A stretch of 64,000 bases of DNA from Diabrotica undecimpunctata (lineage: Eukaryota; Arthropoda; Insecta; Coleoptera; Chrysomelidae). Positions within the stretch are counted from its first letter, which is position 1. Each line of letters opens with the position of its first letter. Below the pieces are notes generated by a model, which was not told the DNA's origin, did not search any database, and saw only the letters and a program-made list of their open reading frames with translations. Made by a program: the position numbers and the translations under genes. The stretch lies in NCBI RefSeq assembly GCF_040954645.1, contig NC_092809.1, positions 135,459,914-135,523,913 on the forward strand. The letters are read 5' to 3'. Below are positions 22,490 to 34,880 of the stretch, piece after piece.

Positions 22490-23180
22490 AGATTAGCTAA
22501 ACCTCCACTAAAAGCCGACAAAGACAAAAGAGGTATTTTTATGCAGTTGTAAGTAAAGACGGAGTGGTCATCACGAAATGGTTTGATAATAAACCAATGG
22601 TTGTTGCATCTAACTTTATTGGTTTATAATTGTGAGAGAACGGACAAAAAGAATAAACAATATATTGATGTACTCCAATCTAGGGCTATTGGATTGTTTA
22701 ACTAAAACATGGGAGAAGTTGATAAGCTTAATTCTTTGCTTACTACATATATGGATCGTACGTTTGTTCTACAAAATGGACTATCCGTATGATTACACAT
22801 GCCGTTGACATGGCACTATCCAATTCCTGGTTAGGGAATATAGCCCAAACTAAATGTTTTGAAATACCAAAACTGTACATTCTTGATTTTTGGATCGACA
22901 AATTGTTGTAGAATATTTGATACAGCATGAAGAAGCACAAAAACGAGAACGTCCCTCAAACAAAAAAGAATGTAGCGTTCGATCTGTTAAAATCCGACAT
23001 GAATTAAATCCTTTTACGGAAATTAGGCATGATGAAAATAAGCATTTGCCTATTTTTTATAACAATAAATATGCTAGTAAATACAAGATGTAAAAGTGCT
23101 CTAAAAAATCTTTGTCGGAAGTGTAGGACACATTTTTAAATGTCTAAGGAAAGGAACTACTTTCATATATATCATTCATG
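22490..23180 (+). pseudogene. piggyBac-like transposase C-terminal pseudogene
   Basis: Fragments in different frames give the final catalytic region (NMGEVDKLNSLLTTYM, with the third acidic residue), then DMALSNSWL-like sequence. The end is a Cys-rich block (CKSALKNLCRKCRTHF) followed by KGTTF, the C-terminal zinc-binding domain of piggyBac transposases. It has numerous stops and frameshifts. It differs from the copy at 8480-11880, so it represents a second family. Confidence 0.75.
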
Positions 23181-23599
23181 ACTAATGATATAATTTTTTA
23201 TTTCTTTTTGTGATAATTCCATACTATAAAGTTTTTTTCTTTTTTTTCTTAAGGTTTTTTTGTGACTACTTAACATAACTTTGTTCTTGTAGAAGAACAT
23301 AGAATAACCAAAATGGCCATAAGAAATTTACAAAAGCAAATGTTTTAAAAATTTAAAAACAATACAAAAATACGGTAAAGGAAAAGTTTTAAAAAAAGTA
23401 CACAGATACTGGGATGTAAGCTAAATGAACAATGAGACCTCGGCCTTGAAATAAAACAAATTGAGATAGTCTAAAGCATTTTCAATAAGATGAAACTAGT
23501 ATTATGCAATGGAAAATTGGGTATAGAAATTAGAACTAGAGTATTAATGCCCTTTTATATGTAGTTAAAGCCTGGACAAGTACGAACGCAACCGAAAAA

Positions 23600-23960
23600 A
23601 GATTTTCCACTTTAGATGTGGTGTTATCGAAGAATGTGAAAAAAATCTTAGACAAAACACGTCAAAAACACGGAAACATTAGGGAAAGATTATTAAAAAA
23701 ATTAGCTGTTTTGGTCACATACTAAGAAATGAAAAATATGAGTTGATCCGATTGGTTACACAATGGAAAGTGGAAGGTAAAGGAGGACTGGGTAGACGAC
23801 GTACGTTCTGGTTAAAAAATTTAAAGTACTGGAGTAAACAAACAACAATAGAACTCTTGTAGACAGAACTGTTGTAGACAGATTAAAATGAGCCGCCATG
23901 ATCGCGAATGTCCTTAAAGGGTCAGGCACACTAAGAAGAAAATTAAAACAGTGATGAATC
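23600..23960 (+). mobile_element. LINE C-terminal fragment
   Basis: The plus strand reads FGHILRNEKYELIRLVTQWK, VEGKGGLGRRRTFWLKNLKY and a decayed tail. The same family occurs inverted at 39262-39670 (GPGRRRTSWLKNL). Stops and shifts interrupt it. Confidence 0.7.
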
Positions 23961-24189
23961 GGCGTGGTCAAAAAAAGTAAAACATGTATTGATAAATAAA
24001 TATAATGAGTTTATTACAGGAGTTGTCCATTGCAACCAGATGATATCATATTTTTCCCGTGAGCAGAAGACGCTAATTTGGCATAAAAACCTGACTATCC
24101 ATCTATGTATTTTAAATAACGTATGCCTATGTCAGATTATCTTTATAACAATCGGAATCGTGACAATACAAGAACCTCATACGATTACC

Positions 24190-24370
24190 GATTATATATT
24201 ATTGATAAGTTGACTGGACCTTCATTTTCAGAGCCATTACTAAAAATTAGAATAACACATCTTACAGAACTTTGTCCCAAAAGTGAAGGAGAAAATCAAA
24301 GAGGTAAAAGAAAACGGTATCAGGTTTGCTGGCAAGAAAGAAAAATAAGAGTTGGCTCAATTTATTAGTC
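24190..24370 (+). pseudogene. possible piggyBac C-terminal tail remnant
   Basis: An 81-codon frame (24123-24368) ends with ELCPKSEGENQRGKRKRYQV and CW. This resembles the basic stretch and first cysteine of a piggyBac-type C-terminal zinc domain. The support is one short motif only. Confidence 0.35.
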
Positions 24371-24995
24371 AGTTGTGTTCTATCCAACTTGGACTTTGTT
24401 TATCATCATTTTTTCGTGAATTCCATTCTAAAATATAGTTTTAGTTGCTTTTCTTTTGTTTCAAGTTCTTCCAGTCCAGTTGGAAGATTCAGTTTTTTTT
24501 TGTTTGTGTCTTAATTTATTTTGATTCGATTGTTCTAATAAAATAATTTTTGTTTTTTGTTCAGATTATTTGTTTAAATTTTTAGACAGAACAGTATGCT
24601 TTTTTATTGGACAAGGATGGTCCCCGGCACTCATTTAGCAATTAGCTTGTTCCTAAACCCTAACCGTCCCTGCGGCGATCTTTTTGTTTTTTGAAAAAAT
24701 TGAACTTAGTGTAGTACCCACCATCTAAAATAAACATTATATCACTATTCTTCAAAACAATGGCCAAGTGCTCTTTGCCGTTAATGACGCCTGGATCTTA
24801 TGTTTTTCAGTTTTTGATCAAGAAGTGTCTTTTTAAATATTTTAATATTTGGTGAATGCGCCAGGTAGTAAAAATATAAACTTGTCTGGCGTATTACATT
24901 TCTTCCTAATATGCCATACCCAATTTTGAACATAGGTAGATGCTTTAAAATATATTTATATTACCAGTGTTATATAATATATACGGGACCTACAA

Positions 24996-25202
24996 ATTAC
25001 GGTGCAGTAACCCCGGAGGTCAGCAATCACAATCAGAGGTTTGTCAGCATTTAATTTTTATATAAAAGAAATACTATTCTAATTAAATTCAGTTATTTTC
25101 GATCAATAAAGCAGTGCAGTATAGTTGTAAAAGTTATTAAAGGGTCTTTTTAAAAAGTACCTTTGTGAGTTAAAACCTTTAACTTACAGTTTAACACCGA
25201 CT
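24996..25202 (+). repeat. 5' LTR of errantivirus-like element
   Basis: About 200 bp starting ATTACGGTGCAGTAACCCC and ending near TTACAGTT, repeated at 29293-29489 with roughly ten differences. It has no canonical TG..CA ends. A putative primer-binding region (TGGCACAGTG) lies downstream near 25223. No matching flanking duplication could be confirmed. Confidence 0.85.
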
Positions 25203-25399
25203 CGAACGATTAAGTATATTTATGGCACAGTGCAGTACGATAGTGGGAGAGTCTACAGAAGATTTTCGTCGTTCTTAAACGTTTAACCGCTACAAACCAA
25301 CCAACTTCCAGGGAAAACTACAGCCGTTCATCCCTAGAAGTCCACAAAAAGCCAATGTTGAAGTGTAGAAATCAATTTATATGACGAAAGACGATAAAA

Positions 25400-25850
25400 A
25401 GAAAGCGAAAGAAGAAAAGAAACCAGTTCCTTCGAAAAGAAATGCACCCATTCATCATCATTTATCTGTAATCTTTTTTCTAATCATAATTTAATTGCTT
25501 CACAAGCTTCATCTCTTAGAATTAGTAATTCTCTTTCAACTATTAGTGAATCGATTATCGAACCTGGTGTTGCTTCTATTTCGCAAAATAACTCAACTTC
25601 TCAATTTAGTTTAAAAACCAACGTTAGTCCTATAAGTAATTCTTTAAATAGCTTAGATATACCATCTATAATTATTACCCCCGCTAGTCAATTAAATACT
25701 ATGGCCGTGGCACCCGCTACCGCTTTCGTATTCGATATCGTACCTCAATAAAGATCTTTCCATCGTACCTGATTACGATGGTAACCCTAATGAACTTCAC
25801 AACTTCATTGAAGTTACTACAATGCTTCTTAATCATTTCGGGGATCATAA
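25400..25850 (+). pseudogene. gag remnant of the errantivirus-like element
   Basis: A Ser/Asn-rich stretch is followed, after a stop, by a block reading PDYDGNPNELHNFIEV near 25770, similar to the start of the capsid domain in gypsy-group elements. The frame is lost afterwards. The functional core is missing. Confidence 0.6.
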
Positions 25851-25851
25851 T

Positions 25852-26060
25852 AATCTTGACAACGTATCCTACCGACCACTTCAATGGCTATTCTCTTTAA
25901 AAGATCCGAACTCGAAACTCGTTAGATGGAGACTAAAACTTGAAGAACTTGATTATGAAGTCATATACAAAAAAGAAAATCCAATACGAACGCTGATGCA
26001 TTATTTCGTGTCGAAATCCACACTAAAGAAGTAAGTACCATTGACGAACACGTAGAAGAA
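25852..26060 (+). pseudogene. RNase H C-terminal remnant
   Basis: An open frame contains YRPLQWLFSLKDPNSKLVRW, then a stretch typical of the RNase H to integrase transition in gypsy-group pol. The residues that normally precede it (protease, polymerase) are deleted. Confidence 0.78.
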
Positions 26061-26689
26061 ATAATAATATTATCCAGAAAAGAAGATGACAACATATTCA
26101 TGATCAACCATCCAAACTCAGTATGCGATCCAGATGAAGAAGATCCTATGGTTAACTTATCAAGACGAAAATCGATCGATCGATCTTAGACGAAATTATC
26201 AAAGAAAAACAAACATTCGGCCTAACTGCAGAAGAAATAAAAGTAATAGACGAACTTCTACAAGAAGAAAACCAAAAGATTAAAAGTCAGCCAACAAAAT
26301 CTACAAAAGAAAACCCAATACTCGGAATTCCAATCAGCGAAAGACCATTGAACTGTTACAACAACCAAATCATATTCAAATTGGTTAATTACAATCCTGC
26401 AAAACTTATGACAACAGTGCTTCCTAACAAAGAAAAGAATGCACGCCCAACTAAGTAAAAACAACCTGAAAAACGATATTTTTTACTTCTTCAAGAACTA
26501 CGTCGCCACAAAAAAGAAATATGCTATCTTATTCGAAACTGATGAACTCCATCAGTCTGTCTGCAACATACTTTGAGAAACATTTCAGAATTCTGCATTT
26601 GATCTTGTAAAATGTAACAGTATAATAATATAATAATAATAATAAGCAGTCCAGAAAGACAGAAAATCATCGTACAAGACTATCACTAA

Positions 26690-27440
26690 GGAAAGACAAA
26701 TCATAGAGGAATTAATGAAACAGAAATTAAAATCAGACAACACTATTATTGGCCAACGTTGAAAAAGGATAGAGAAGACTATATTAATTTCTGCGATACT
26801 TATCAAACAAACAAATACGACAGAAATCCTGAAAAACCGAAGTTTATGTTAACTCCAATACCAACGAAACCACTGAAAATTGTTCACGTAGACACATTTC
26901 AAGCAGCAGGACAAAAATTCCTCACCATCATCGACGTATTTTCAAAATACGGTTAAGCGCACCCAATAGAAGGATCAAACGCGATCAACATCTTAAACGC
27001 ATTCCTGCTATTCATCACCCACCATGGACTACCACATATGATAATTTCCGATAGTAAAACTGAATTTTAAAATGGACTTGTTCAAGAATTTGTGGACACT
27101 CATAAGATCTTAATCCACTACACAACACCTGATAACCCGCAATCCAATGAAATGGTTGAGCGCTTTCACTTCACAGTCATCGAGGATCTTCAAATATTAA
27201 AAGAAAACAGGAAAACACTTAACATAAAAGACCAGATGCTATACGCCATTATGGCATACAATAACTCTATTCACTCAGCTACCAAACAGAAGCCCATCAA
27301 AGTCCTTAATAGTTACATAGATGCTCAAGATCCATTCGACATTGACATTAATAGAACACTCATAAATAACTACACACAGGAGCACAGATTGAAAACAAAA
27401 GAAATGTATAAAGAAATAAATAAGAAATTACAATAGAGCA
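26690..27440 (+). pseudogene. integrase remnant of the errantivirus-like element
   Basis: Contains HYYWPTLKKDREDYI with the remains of the zinc-binding region (CDTYQTNKYD), the first catalytic aspartate in VHVDTF, the second in IISDSKTEF, and the glutamate in EMVERFH. In-frame stops near 26955 and 27068 break it. The C-terminal part (27200-27436) is open. Confidence 0.82.
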
Positions 27441-27664
27441 AACAGAAAACATTGAAAAGATAAACGAAAAACGACACTCACCGATAACATATAAACCAAG
27501 CACGAAAATCTACACTCGAAAAACAGTAAAACGAAACAAACTGCTCCCCAGATTTTTATCCAAAATAGTCAAAAACAACAATCCTGTTATTGTTGATACC
27601 CAAGATACTACGGTTCATAAGAAAAATATTAAACATCAACCTCCAATAAAAACTAACCGCAAAA

Positions 27665-29250
27665 ATACTTAACAGATGTATCTCAGTAACAACCCATAAA
27701 GTGAAAATCCAGGACCTTCGAGACAATCTAGGGATCCTCTCAGTTAAGCTTTCAGAAGCCAGAATCCAAACTAGCACCCATGATTTTATCCACTATTTCC
27801 AATTGGAACCAATAGCACAAGAAATCGAAACATTGGCATATCAATATCAAACTACAACCACAGCTATAGAAAATGGACTAAGTCAGCCATACTTCGACAG
27901 TCTACAGAAATTCGACAAAACATTGCAGTATCTTCTCAAAACAGCCCAAGAGAAACTCGATTCAGTCTATCCAGCAACCAGAAATAAAAGAGGCCTTATC
28001 AATGGATTAGGAAATATTATAAAATCCATCTCAGGAAACTTAGATCAAGAAGACGCAGAAAGATAGGATGCTGCAATTCAGTCACTTAAACTAAATCAAC
28101 AAAATATCATTAACAACATCAATAACCTTAATAAGAAAATAATGAATCACTATAACGAGATAGTGGCGCTATTAACCTACAATCAAGAGATGATAGCCGC
28201 AGAAACCAACAAAATCCGAATAGACTTAAACCAATTCCTCTTTGATTTCAACCATTACAGCAAGTTTGAAACGTTTTAGACCAGATGAATTTAGCCTTAC
28301 AAACCATTATACAAATATTAGATGACCTACAGACAGCAAACACATTCGCAAAAATCAGAAATCTTCATAATGGACTTATAAAACCAGACGAAATAAGATG
28401 GACTATCCAGAAAATCCTAGAACATCAACCAGCTTCTTAGCTACCATACCTCCAAGAAGAAGACCTGATGAGCTATTACGAGATAGTAAAAGTAGATGGT
28501 TACTACTCCAACCACTCTCTAGTCTTTATCTTACATTTCCGCATTCTTTATTTTACTTGCTTTCATCTATATTCACTTCCAACCATAAATTACACAATAA
28601 TTATTCCACCTGGAACATATTTAGCTTCTAATTCAGAACTTTTCCAATACATGCACCTACTATGCAGAAAAAGTGAACCAAACAAATTCATCTGTCCAGA
28701 AAAGTTCCCACACGAAAATACAGAAACCGACGACTGCATCAATCAAATCCTAAAATTATCCAAAGATGCCGCCCAATGTTAAAACGTACCGATCACAATT
28801 AGCACGACAATTATCCAAAAAGTATCGGAAGCTCACTATATTGCTGTTTTCCCAAAAGCTACTAAAATCTCCACTCACTGTTCTACTTCCAAAACTAAAG
28901 TACTAAAGTACCAACAACGAAGTTTACACCAACTCCAAAGCAACAATAAAGGAAGAACCGTTAACCCTGCCAAAAATAAAAATTAAACTTCAAGGGGAAG
29001 ATTCAACAGTAAAGCTTCTAAAATTAGATAGAATCCAATTAGATGAACTAGACAAACTCACAACGGAAAAAGAAAGAATCCAACCCGTTTCTTTAAAAAC
29101 AATGGATCATTACCATCTATGGACACCACCAATATATATTCTGGCAACAGCCCTTATCACTACTTTGGTTTACAAATTACGACAGATATGGAAAAAAAGA
29201 CAACTAAAAAAGAAGAAGAAGATACAACCGATCCAAAATCCATACCTTCA
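27665..29250 (+). pseudogene. env-like remnant of the errantivirus-like element
   Basis: A 121-codon frame (27701-28066) contains a furin-type site (RNKR) followed by GLINGLG, the usual start of the fusion subunit in errantivirus envelope proteins. Downstream sequence continues in several frames with stops near 28065 and 28278 and frameshifts around 28400-28500. A hydrophobic segment (YILATALITTLVYKL, about 29130-29180) with a lysine-rich tail looks like the membrane anchor. The gene is broken in many places and cannot encode a full protein. Confidence 0.75.
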
Positions 29251-29292
29251 GTTTTGTTCATCCCTCACAAAACTTTCCAAGAGGATGGAGAA

Positions 29293-29489
29293 ATTACGGT
29301 GCAGTAACCCCGGAGGTCAGCAATCCCAATCAATAGTTTTGTCAGCATTTCATTTTTATATTATAAAAGAAATACTATTGTAATTAAATTCAGTTATTTT
29401 CGATCAATAAAGCAGTGCAGTATAGTTGCAAAAGTTATAAAAGGGTCTTCTTAAAAAGTACCTTCGTGAGTTAAAACCTTTTTACAGTT
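29293..29489 (+). repeat. 3' LTR of errantivirus-like element
   Basis: Matches the 5' LTR. It is directly preceded by a purine-rich stretch (AAGAGGATGGAGAA) that fits a polypurine tract. Confidence 0.85.
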
Positions 29490-30224
29490 TTAAGTTTATT
29501 GAATATTCTACTAAATAAATGTATATAATTTAATCATTACATCCGTATTTTAAAAATGGGGAGAATTTACTATTCTGAGTCAGCACAGTGGACTCCTTTT
29601 ATATATTTTCATACCGAATTCAAAACAGTGGTATATTCACGGAAGAGACTGTACATAGATATAAATTATAACACATATTTAAAGTTCCATCATTAATATT
29701 TTTCTCTTCGTAATTGGAATATCAAAAATCTGAAAGCCATTGCAATTTTATTTTGAATTGAAGATTTTTGGTGAATATTTATATGACAGTAAGCTTGGAT
29801 TTGCAATTCGCCTAATTCGCTATCAAAGAGAAGCATACTTAAAATATTACTGTAATGGTCACATAAATAAAGGCCATATAGTTGAATGTTCATTTTTAAA
29901 TTACGATGTAACTACACAAAATTTTCGCTATTAACTCACTATATAAACGAAAACTTGCATATTTTTTGAGAACAGTATACAAAACGTCCAAAAAATGTTG
30001 CTGGTATCTTTGGAAAATGAATTTAATATGTGATTTATCTTGTACTTGATAAAGAAAAGAAAAAATTGCGATCAGTGCTACAATTGAAGAAAGGTCTATG
30101 ACCAATGTTAGTGTAAGTCGTTCAATATTGGCTTATGCTTTCCCTAATTTTCTACTACGCCTAACTTCTAATCTGTTTAATAAATAAAGAGGGCATTTTA
30201 TTATAAAGCAAAAAGTTAACTTAC
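29490..30224. other. intron B-C adjacent to exon B, no gene seen
   Basis: A 64-codon plus-strand frame at 29740 has no recognised motif. Otherwise AT-rich intron. Confidence 0.5.
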
Positions 30225-30544
30225 CGACGGCGATATACACTCCTTGGGAGTACTAGGGATCAGCTGGGTTTCGTCTTGGGCTAGCGGAGCGACACTTGGA
30301 CCAGTATGTTGGTAGGGATCATCCATCATCATCCCGATCCTCCTTTGGGAAGAAGGTGACCCTGGCATAGGTGGCCCTTCGTTGCTTGGAAGACAAGGCA
30401 GAGTGGAAGAATTGCTGCGCCGATGTCGATTTGGAAAGTGCTCGAAATTTCTGTAGCATCCAGTACCGGTCTGGCCCTGGTTGCGACTTCCTGCCAACGA
30501 TTCGCCCTCCGTGCTGTTGCCGTCAGCGTGAGACATATTGTGGC
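30225..30544 (-). CDS. Shab: Shab (Kv2) potassium channel, exon B: cytoplasmic C-terminal tail
   Basis: The minus-strand reading frame starts right after an AG at 30546-30545. Its first two bases complete the glycine codon left open by exon A, giving [16 protein letters not shown], a block I recognise from insect Shab tails. The exon then runs 106 codons rich in Ser, Pro and Gln ([12 protein letters not shown], then a histidine/arginine/serine stretch) and ends in phase 0 at a strong donor, TCG/GTAAGT (30224 downward). It is 320 nt with no stops. The tail is cytoplasmic and in Kv2 channels carries clustering and phosphorylation sites; no such site is assigned here. The polypyrimidine tract before the acceptor is weak. 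The join to exon A is inferred from phase and sequence order, not from a transcript. Confidence 0.92.
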
Positions 30545-30619
30545 CTAACGAGACATTTGTCAGGTCTTGTTTGTTTTCTTTTTTTTTAGTTTTTTGATTT
30601 TTCAATGAGACCGGGCCAT

Positions 30620-31974
30620 GCGTGCACTCAACGAGTAGTGGTCAAGATTCGAGTTTCACATACTGGCAGAATATTCTAATATATTGATAAATTTTGTTAA
30701 AGTAATTGTCCAATTAAAAATAATTTTAATTTAAATAGAAATTATATATAAAAGGTAATTAAAATTGTTGGTGTATAGTTACGAAGTCTTCGTAAGAAAT
30801 ATTCATATTGTTGGATTTATTGTTATTATTTACAGATCATTATTCGTATTAACGTAGAGTACCTATCACCTTTTCTTCAGAATTACAATCGCTAAAATCG
30901 CTACATAGAATGTGAAAAATTTGTATCTGTTCACTTAGCAAAAAAGGAATTGGACAAAATGGAATGATATGTATTGGATACAAGAGAAGTAAAACAGGCG
31001 GTAAGGCGGGTGATGCCTCCCACAACAACTTGTAAGCCCTAGAATAAGAGAAAAACAACCAAAAAATTACTTTTAAACCTTAATAGTAAAGCATGTGATG
31101 CTAACTAATGCTAACTAATGACCAGGCTCGCCAAAGAACTCATTTCAATGTGAGTAGAGATGTTTTATGCATCAAATCTCGGCACGGAAAATTTGGCATA
31201 GAAGTTTAAAATTCAAAATAAATCTTTGACTTAAATTATAATATGCTAGTGGATCAAAGCATCTGTGTAATAAGCTTTAAGGTAAGATATGGTAATTTAA
31301 CGTCACCTCAAGGCATTGAGACACTAGAAAAGCCAAAGTTTTGAATGTTATGTTACGTAAAATTTAAATTACTAGTAATCTGCTGTAAATCTAATGTTTA
31401 TAATCTTACACCAATAGTAGCTTTAAATGGTGAAAAAGTTGCTGATATGAGTCCATACAACCTATATATATATATATATATAACTGAAAGCAGAGACAAC
31501 TTTTTTGCCAACAATATAGCAGATTTAAATATAATAATGATTTATGTTTCAACCTCAGATAAATCAGGTAATGAACTTAAGAAACACTATGAATTTTTGG
31601 AAGAGGCTATTAAATTACTACAAAAAATACCCAATCAACATTTATGGAAGAATAACCTGATATCTAGGTTAAACTGATCTGACAAATATTGGTACATATG
31701 TTAAGAAATTGTTAGTAAAAACTGATTACGCACGTTTAATTTAAAGATGGAAATCAAAATAAGTCAACAATAAGAGCACGAAGTAGCTTATTTTCACGTG
31801 TTTTGGAAGTGCTGTAGTGGACACTGAATAAGAAAGAAACTGTCAACGACAATGTTAAGATTTGTGAAAGATATGTATGATCGAGTAACAATTAATGTTA
31901 AAAGAAGTTTAGAAGATACTAGTAAATTTCACATAACAGTACGATTACATCTTGACTCAATGTATTTTTTTAAA
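30620..31974. other. intron A-B, distal part; short TA repeat
   Basis: No gene recognised. A (TA)n tract of about 22 bp lies at 31461-31482. The 110-codon frame at 31345-31677 runs through that repeat and has no known motif. Confidence 0.5.
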
Positions 31975-31976
31975 TA

Positions 31977-33318
31977 CAGTAAAACCTCCCTTAACCGAAA
32001 CCTTTTTAACCGAAACATCGTTTAACCGAAACAGCTGACAGTTTCAATAATTTCGTCAATAAAAAGTAAATGTTTGTCGCAAAACGTAAACAATTCCGTT
32101 TGTTTTACTCACCAATTGATGTCTATGTGTATTGGAAAATCACAAAAACCAAGAGCTCTAAAAGATATTTCCTCCGAAAAGGCATTTTTAGGTATAGAAG
32201 CCAAAAAGTTCATGCATGTCGACCACTTTATTTTTAGAATGGTTTGAAAATGAAATCGTCTCAAGTGTAAAATCCTTTTTAAAATCAAAAAACCTTCTCA
32301 TCAAAGCATTGTTGCTTGTTGACAATGCGCTCTCACCCTCAAAATCTACAAAATGGTGACAATTGTCAGATTTTTGCCACCGGCACCGAATGTCACAAGC
32401 TTAATCCAGCCGTTAGACCAGGGAGTCGTAGAGACATTCAAGAGACATTATAGAGAAGCATTCTTAAGACGTCTGTTATTACAGGAGACGAATTAATCCA
32501 AAAGTGTTCCCGAAATTCTCAAATCTTTAACAATAAAACATTTTTATTGGTGAGCTGAGTCGTGGGCGAAGATCAAATCTTCAACTTTGGAAAAATGCTG
32601 GAACAAACTTTTTGATAAGATTTTGATTGACGATCCTGAAGAAGAAAATGGTAAGAAAACGACAGAAGAAATTAAACCTTTCATTAAAGATTTGCCGGGA
32701 CTGGACGAAATTAACTAAGAAGAGATACGTGACTGGTTAGCAGCTGATGACTCAGAACGTGAATTAATCGACCAGGATATCATTGATATGGTTCTTTATC
32801 AAGACAACCTGAGCATATCAGATGACGAAGATGACGACCCAAGAGGCAACAGGCAGCACAAGACCGTCGACGAGATTTTCAATGCTTTCGAGGAAAGAAT
32901 TTTATACAGTAGGCCTAATTAGTTAGGGACACGACTAGATTCTTAATTTTTGTTGTCATTACATAAAGTTTTGTCCTTTTCGGATTGCTTTACGTTTCGT
33001 CGAACAATCGAATGAGGCAAACTCATGACGTTCTGCAAATTAACGATGGAGGGAGAGGGAAACATCGTTGTCAAATGAAAACGCAAAAAAATAGCAGATT
33101 TCTTTAAAAAAGCATGTTAAACTTGTTCATTTTCCTTAATTTTATTACTTTATTCTGTATTTATTTATTAGAAAACTTTACGAAATCACCTCATAGTATT
33201 TTTTAATACCAATACTTTGATCAAGAATATTATAAAAAACAATGTTAATTTTTAACCGAAATTCTTGTTATCCGAAACGGCCTCCCCCCAATTATTTCGG
33301 TTAACGGAGGTTTTACTG
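31977..33318 (+). mobile_element. pogo/Tigger-like DNA transposon, internally deleted
   Basis: Inverted ends CAGTAAAACCTCC(C/G)TTAACC are flanked by TA (31975-31976 and 33319-33320). The element is 1342 bp, about half the usual length for an autonomous Tigger. Inside, the DDE-1 transposase C-terminal half survives: LLVDNA (catalytic D) near 32315 and [20 protein letters not shown] near 32400, with a frameshift between them at about 32350, and an acidic tail (LSISDDEDDD) at 32815. The N-terminal CENP-B/HTH region is missing. Confidence 0.88.
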
Positions 33319-33538
33319 TATTATCATTGATATTAGGATAAAGTGAAAAAGAGGAGACAGGATTTTAAAGCAAATAAGTTTAAAACTTAGCAAAACAGGA
33401 ATAGAGTATGCAGAATCATATCGGTTATAAAATGTAGACTAAATGAAAGGCGAGCTGGTGATTTCAAATCACCAAATGGGTGATGCGCATTAGTTTCTTT
33501 GGCGACCTGGTAGCCCAAATTTAAAGCTTATCCATTAT

Positions 33539-33818
33539 ATAATAATAGTCTCCCGTTTTATACCGCTGTCACTGCTTTGGGAGTATAGCAGGGTAGTCTG
33601 CTATATCTAGGGCCTACGGTATACAAGGAAGGTAACATGGCCAGTGCTACGCTTCAACCGTCTATGATTACCCCCGGTTTTACCCAAGGTACTCATTATT
33701 ATTCAGGCTGAGTCGACCTGGGGCCTATAGACATTTTTAAAATGTCTAGATGTTCTTGCCGGCGGTAGGATTCGAACTCCGGACCACCGGCTTGCGAGGC
33801 AAGCATCCTACCGCTTGC
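33539..33818 (-). mobile_element. tRNA-derived SINE, family 2, copy 1
   Basis: Flanked by a perfect 13-bp duplication GCTTATCCATTAT (33526-33538 and 33819-33831). On the minus strand it starts GCAAGCGGTAGGATGC (A-box-like), has an anticodon-arm-like GCTTGCCTCGCAAGC and a B box GGAGTTCGAATCC, then a 200-bp body and an ATT-rich tail. The tRNA-like head is well preserved but lacks a proper acceptor stem, so it is a SINE, not a tRNA gene. A 5'-truncated relative lies at 60036-60150. Confidence 0.88.
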
Positions 33819-33834
33819 GCTTATCCATTATTAT

Positions 33835-34880
33835 GATAGAAAATAAAATTATTTTTTTTGGGAAAATTCCCAAATAATCGATACTACGAAGAGAACGCTA
33901 AAAATTAAGAACGCTTTTGTGACTAGAAGATCTGACTCTGTTTATGAAAAAAATCATTCTTTAGAAGATTAAAACATGGTACTGAAGAGCCATTGCCTAT
34001 GTATTTTCGTTAAATATTATATCGTTATTTAAACACATTCATCCATTACTCAATATTTTTAGACCTATATTTAATTATAAAAACAAGTTGTATCAAATGT
34101 TAAAATTTAAAACCATTAAAAATTTATTCTACTGTACGTTTTGAATTTTTAAGTTATTTTTTTTCGTATTTCTGATTATGTATTTATTAACCCCGTTTCA
34201 ATTTATTTTAATATCGGCAGCTCTGCTTACGTTTGTATGATATGTAGGATCATCTGAAGGTTTTGTGAAGGTACATGATTTAATATATTAAAGCAAAGTG
34301 TCCATTATATCACTCTTTTATTATTCAAAGATTCTTTTTGCTTGGTTATATTAGAAAACCAATTTCTAATATTTCGAAGTTGGAATGTGCGACACAGAAT
34401 TGCTCAAAACGTAAAAAAAACTTTACAAAGCTACGTAAAATGTTCTGGGATTTAAATATCGACATACAGCTAAGAATAAAGGTAACAAAATGTTACGTAT
34501 TCTCTTTAATTTGGTAGTGCTGGGTTTTAATAAAGATTTATTATAATTGTATCTATCTTTAAATTTAATTTGATAGTAAGATTCTCAAAAATGTACTTAA
34601 AATGCTATTTTTTGAAGCCAGCATGTAGTTATAGATAATATTTAACCGGAAGGATTTCATATGCAAAGTAAGCAAAACATCAAGGCTATGGTCCAAAAAT
34701 TATATGGACAAATATTTTATGGATCGCATGGATATATGACAAGCGAGAAAAATTGATCATAAATAAATAAAAACGAATTAACACCGCTGTTCATACAAGT
34801 AATCAAACATATATCGTTCATATCTGTAAACAGTAGAAAATTTTATAAGGCACTAAATATATACGTATCTTCAACGCTGA
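33835..34880. other. AT-rich intron, no gene seen
   Basis: No supported coding sequence or repeat structure. Confidence 0.5.

Larger units (their letters stand above)
24996..29489 (+). mobile_element. degenerate errantivirus-like (gypsy-group) LTR retrotransposon
   Basis: Two LTRs enclose remnants in the order gag, RNase H, integrase, env. The protease and most of the reverse transcriptase are missing: at about 25850 sequence from gag passes directly into the RNase H end. All frames carry stops or shifts. The env remnant makes this an endogenous insect retrovirus relative (Metaviridae, Errantivirus). LTR divergence of about 5% by eye suggests a fairly old insertion. It lies sense to the plus strand, antisense to Shab, in the intron between exons B and C. 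Confidence 0.88.

Noticed and set aside
33757..33818. tRNA-like sequence on the minus strand with good A and B boxes
   Set aside because: The acceptor stem does not pair and the segment is the head of a SINE with target duplications, so it is not a tRNA gene.
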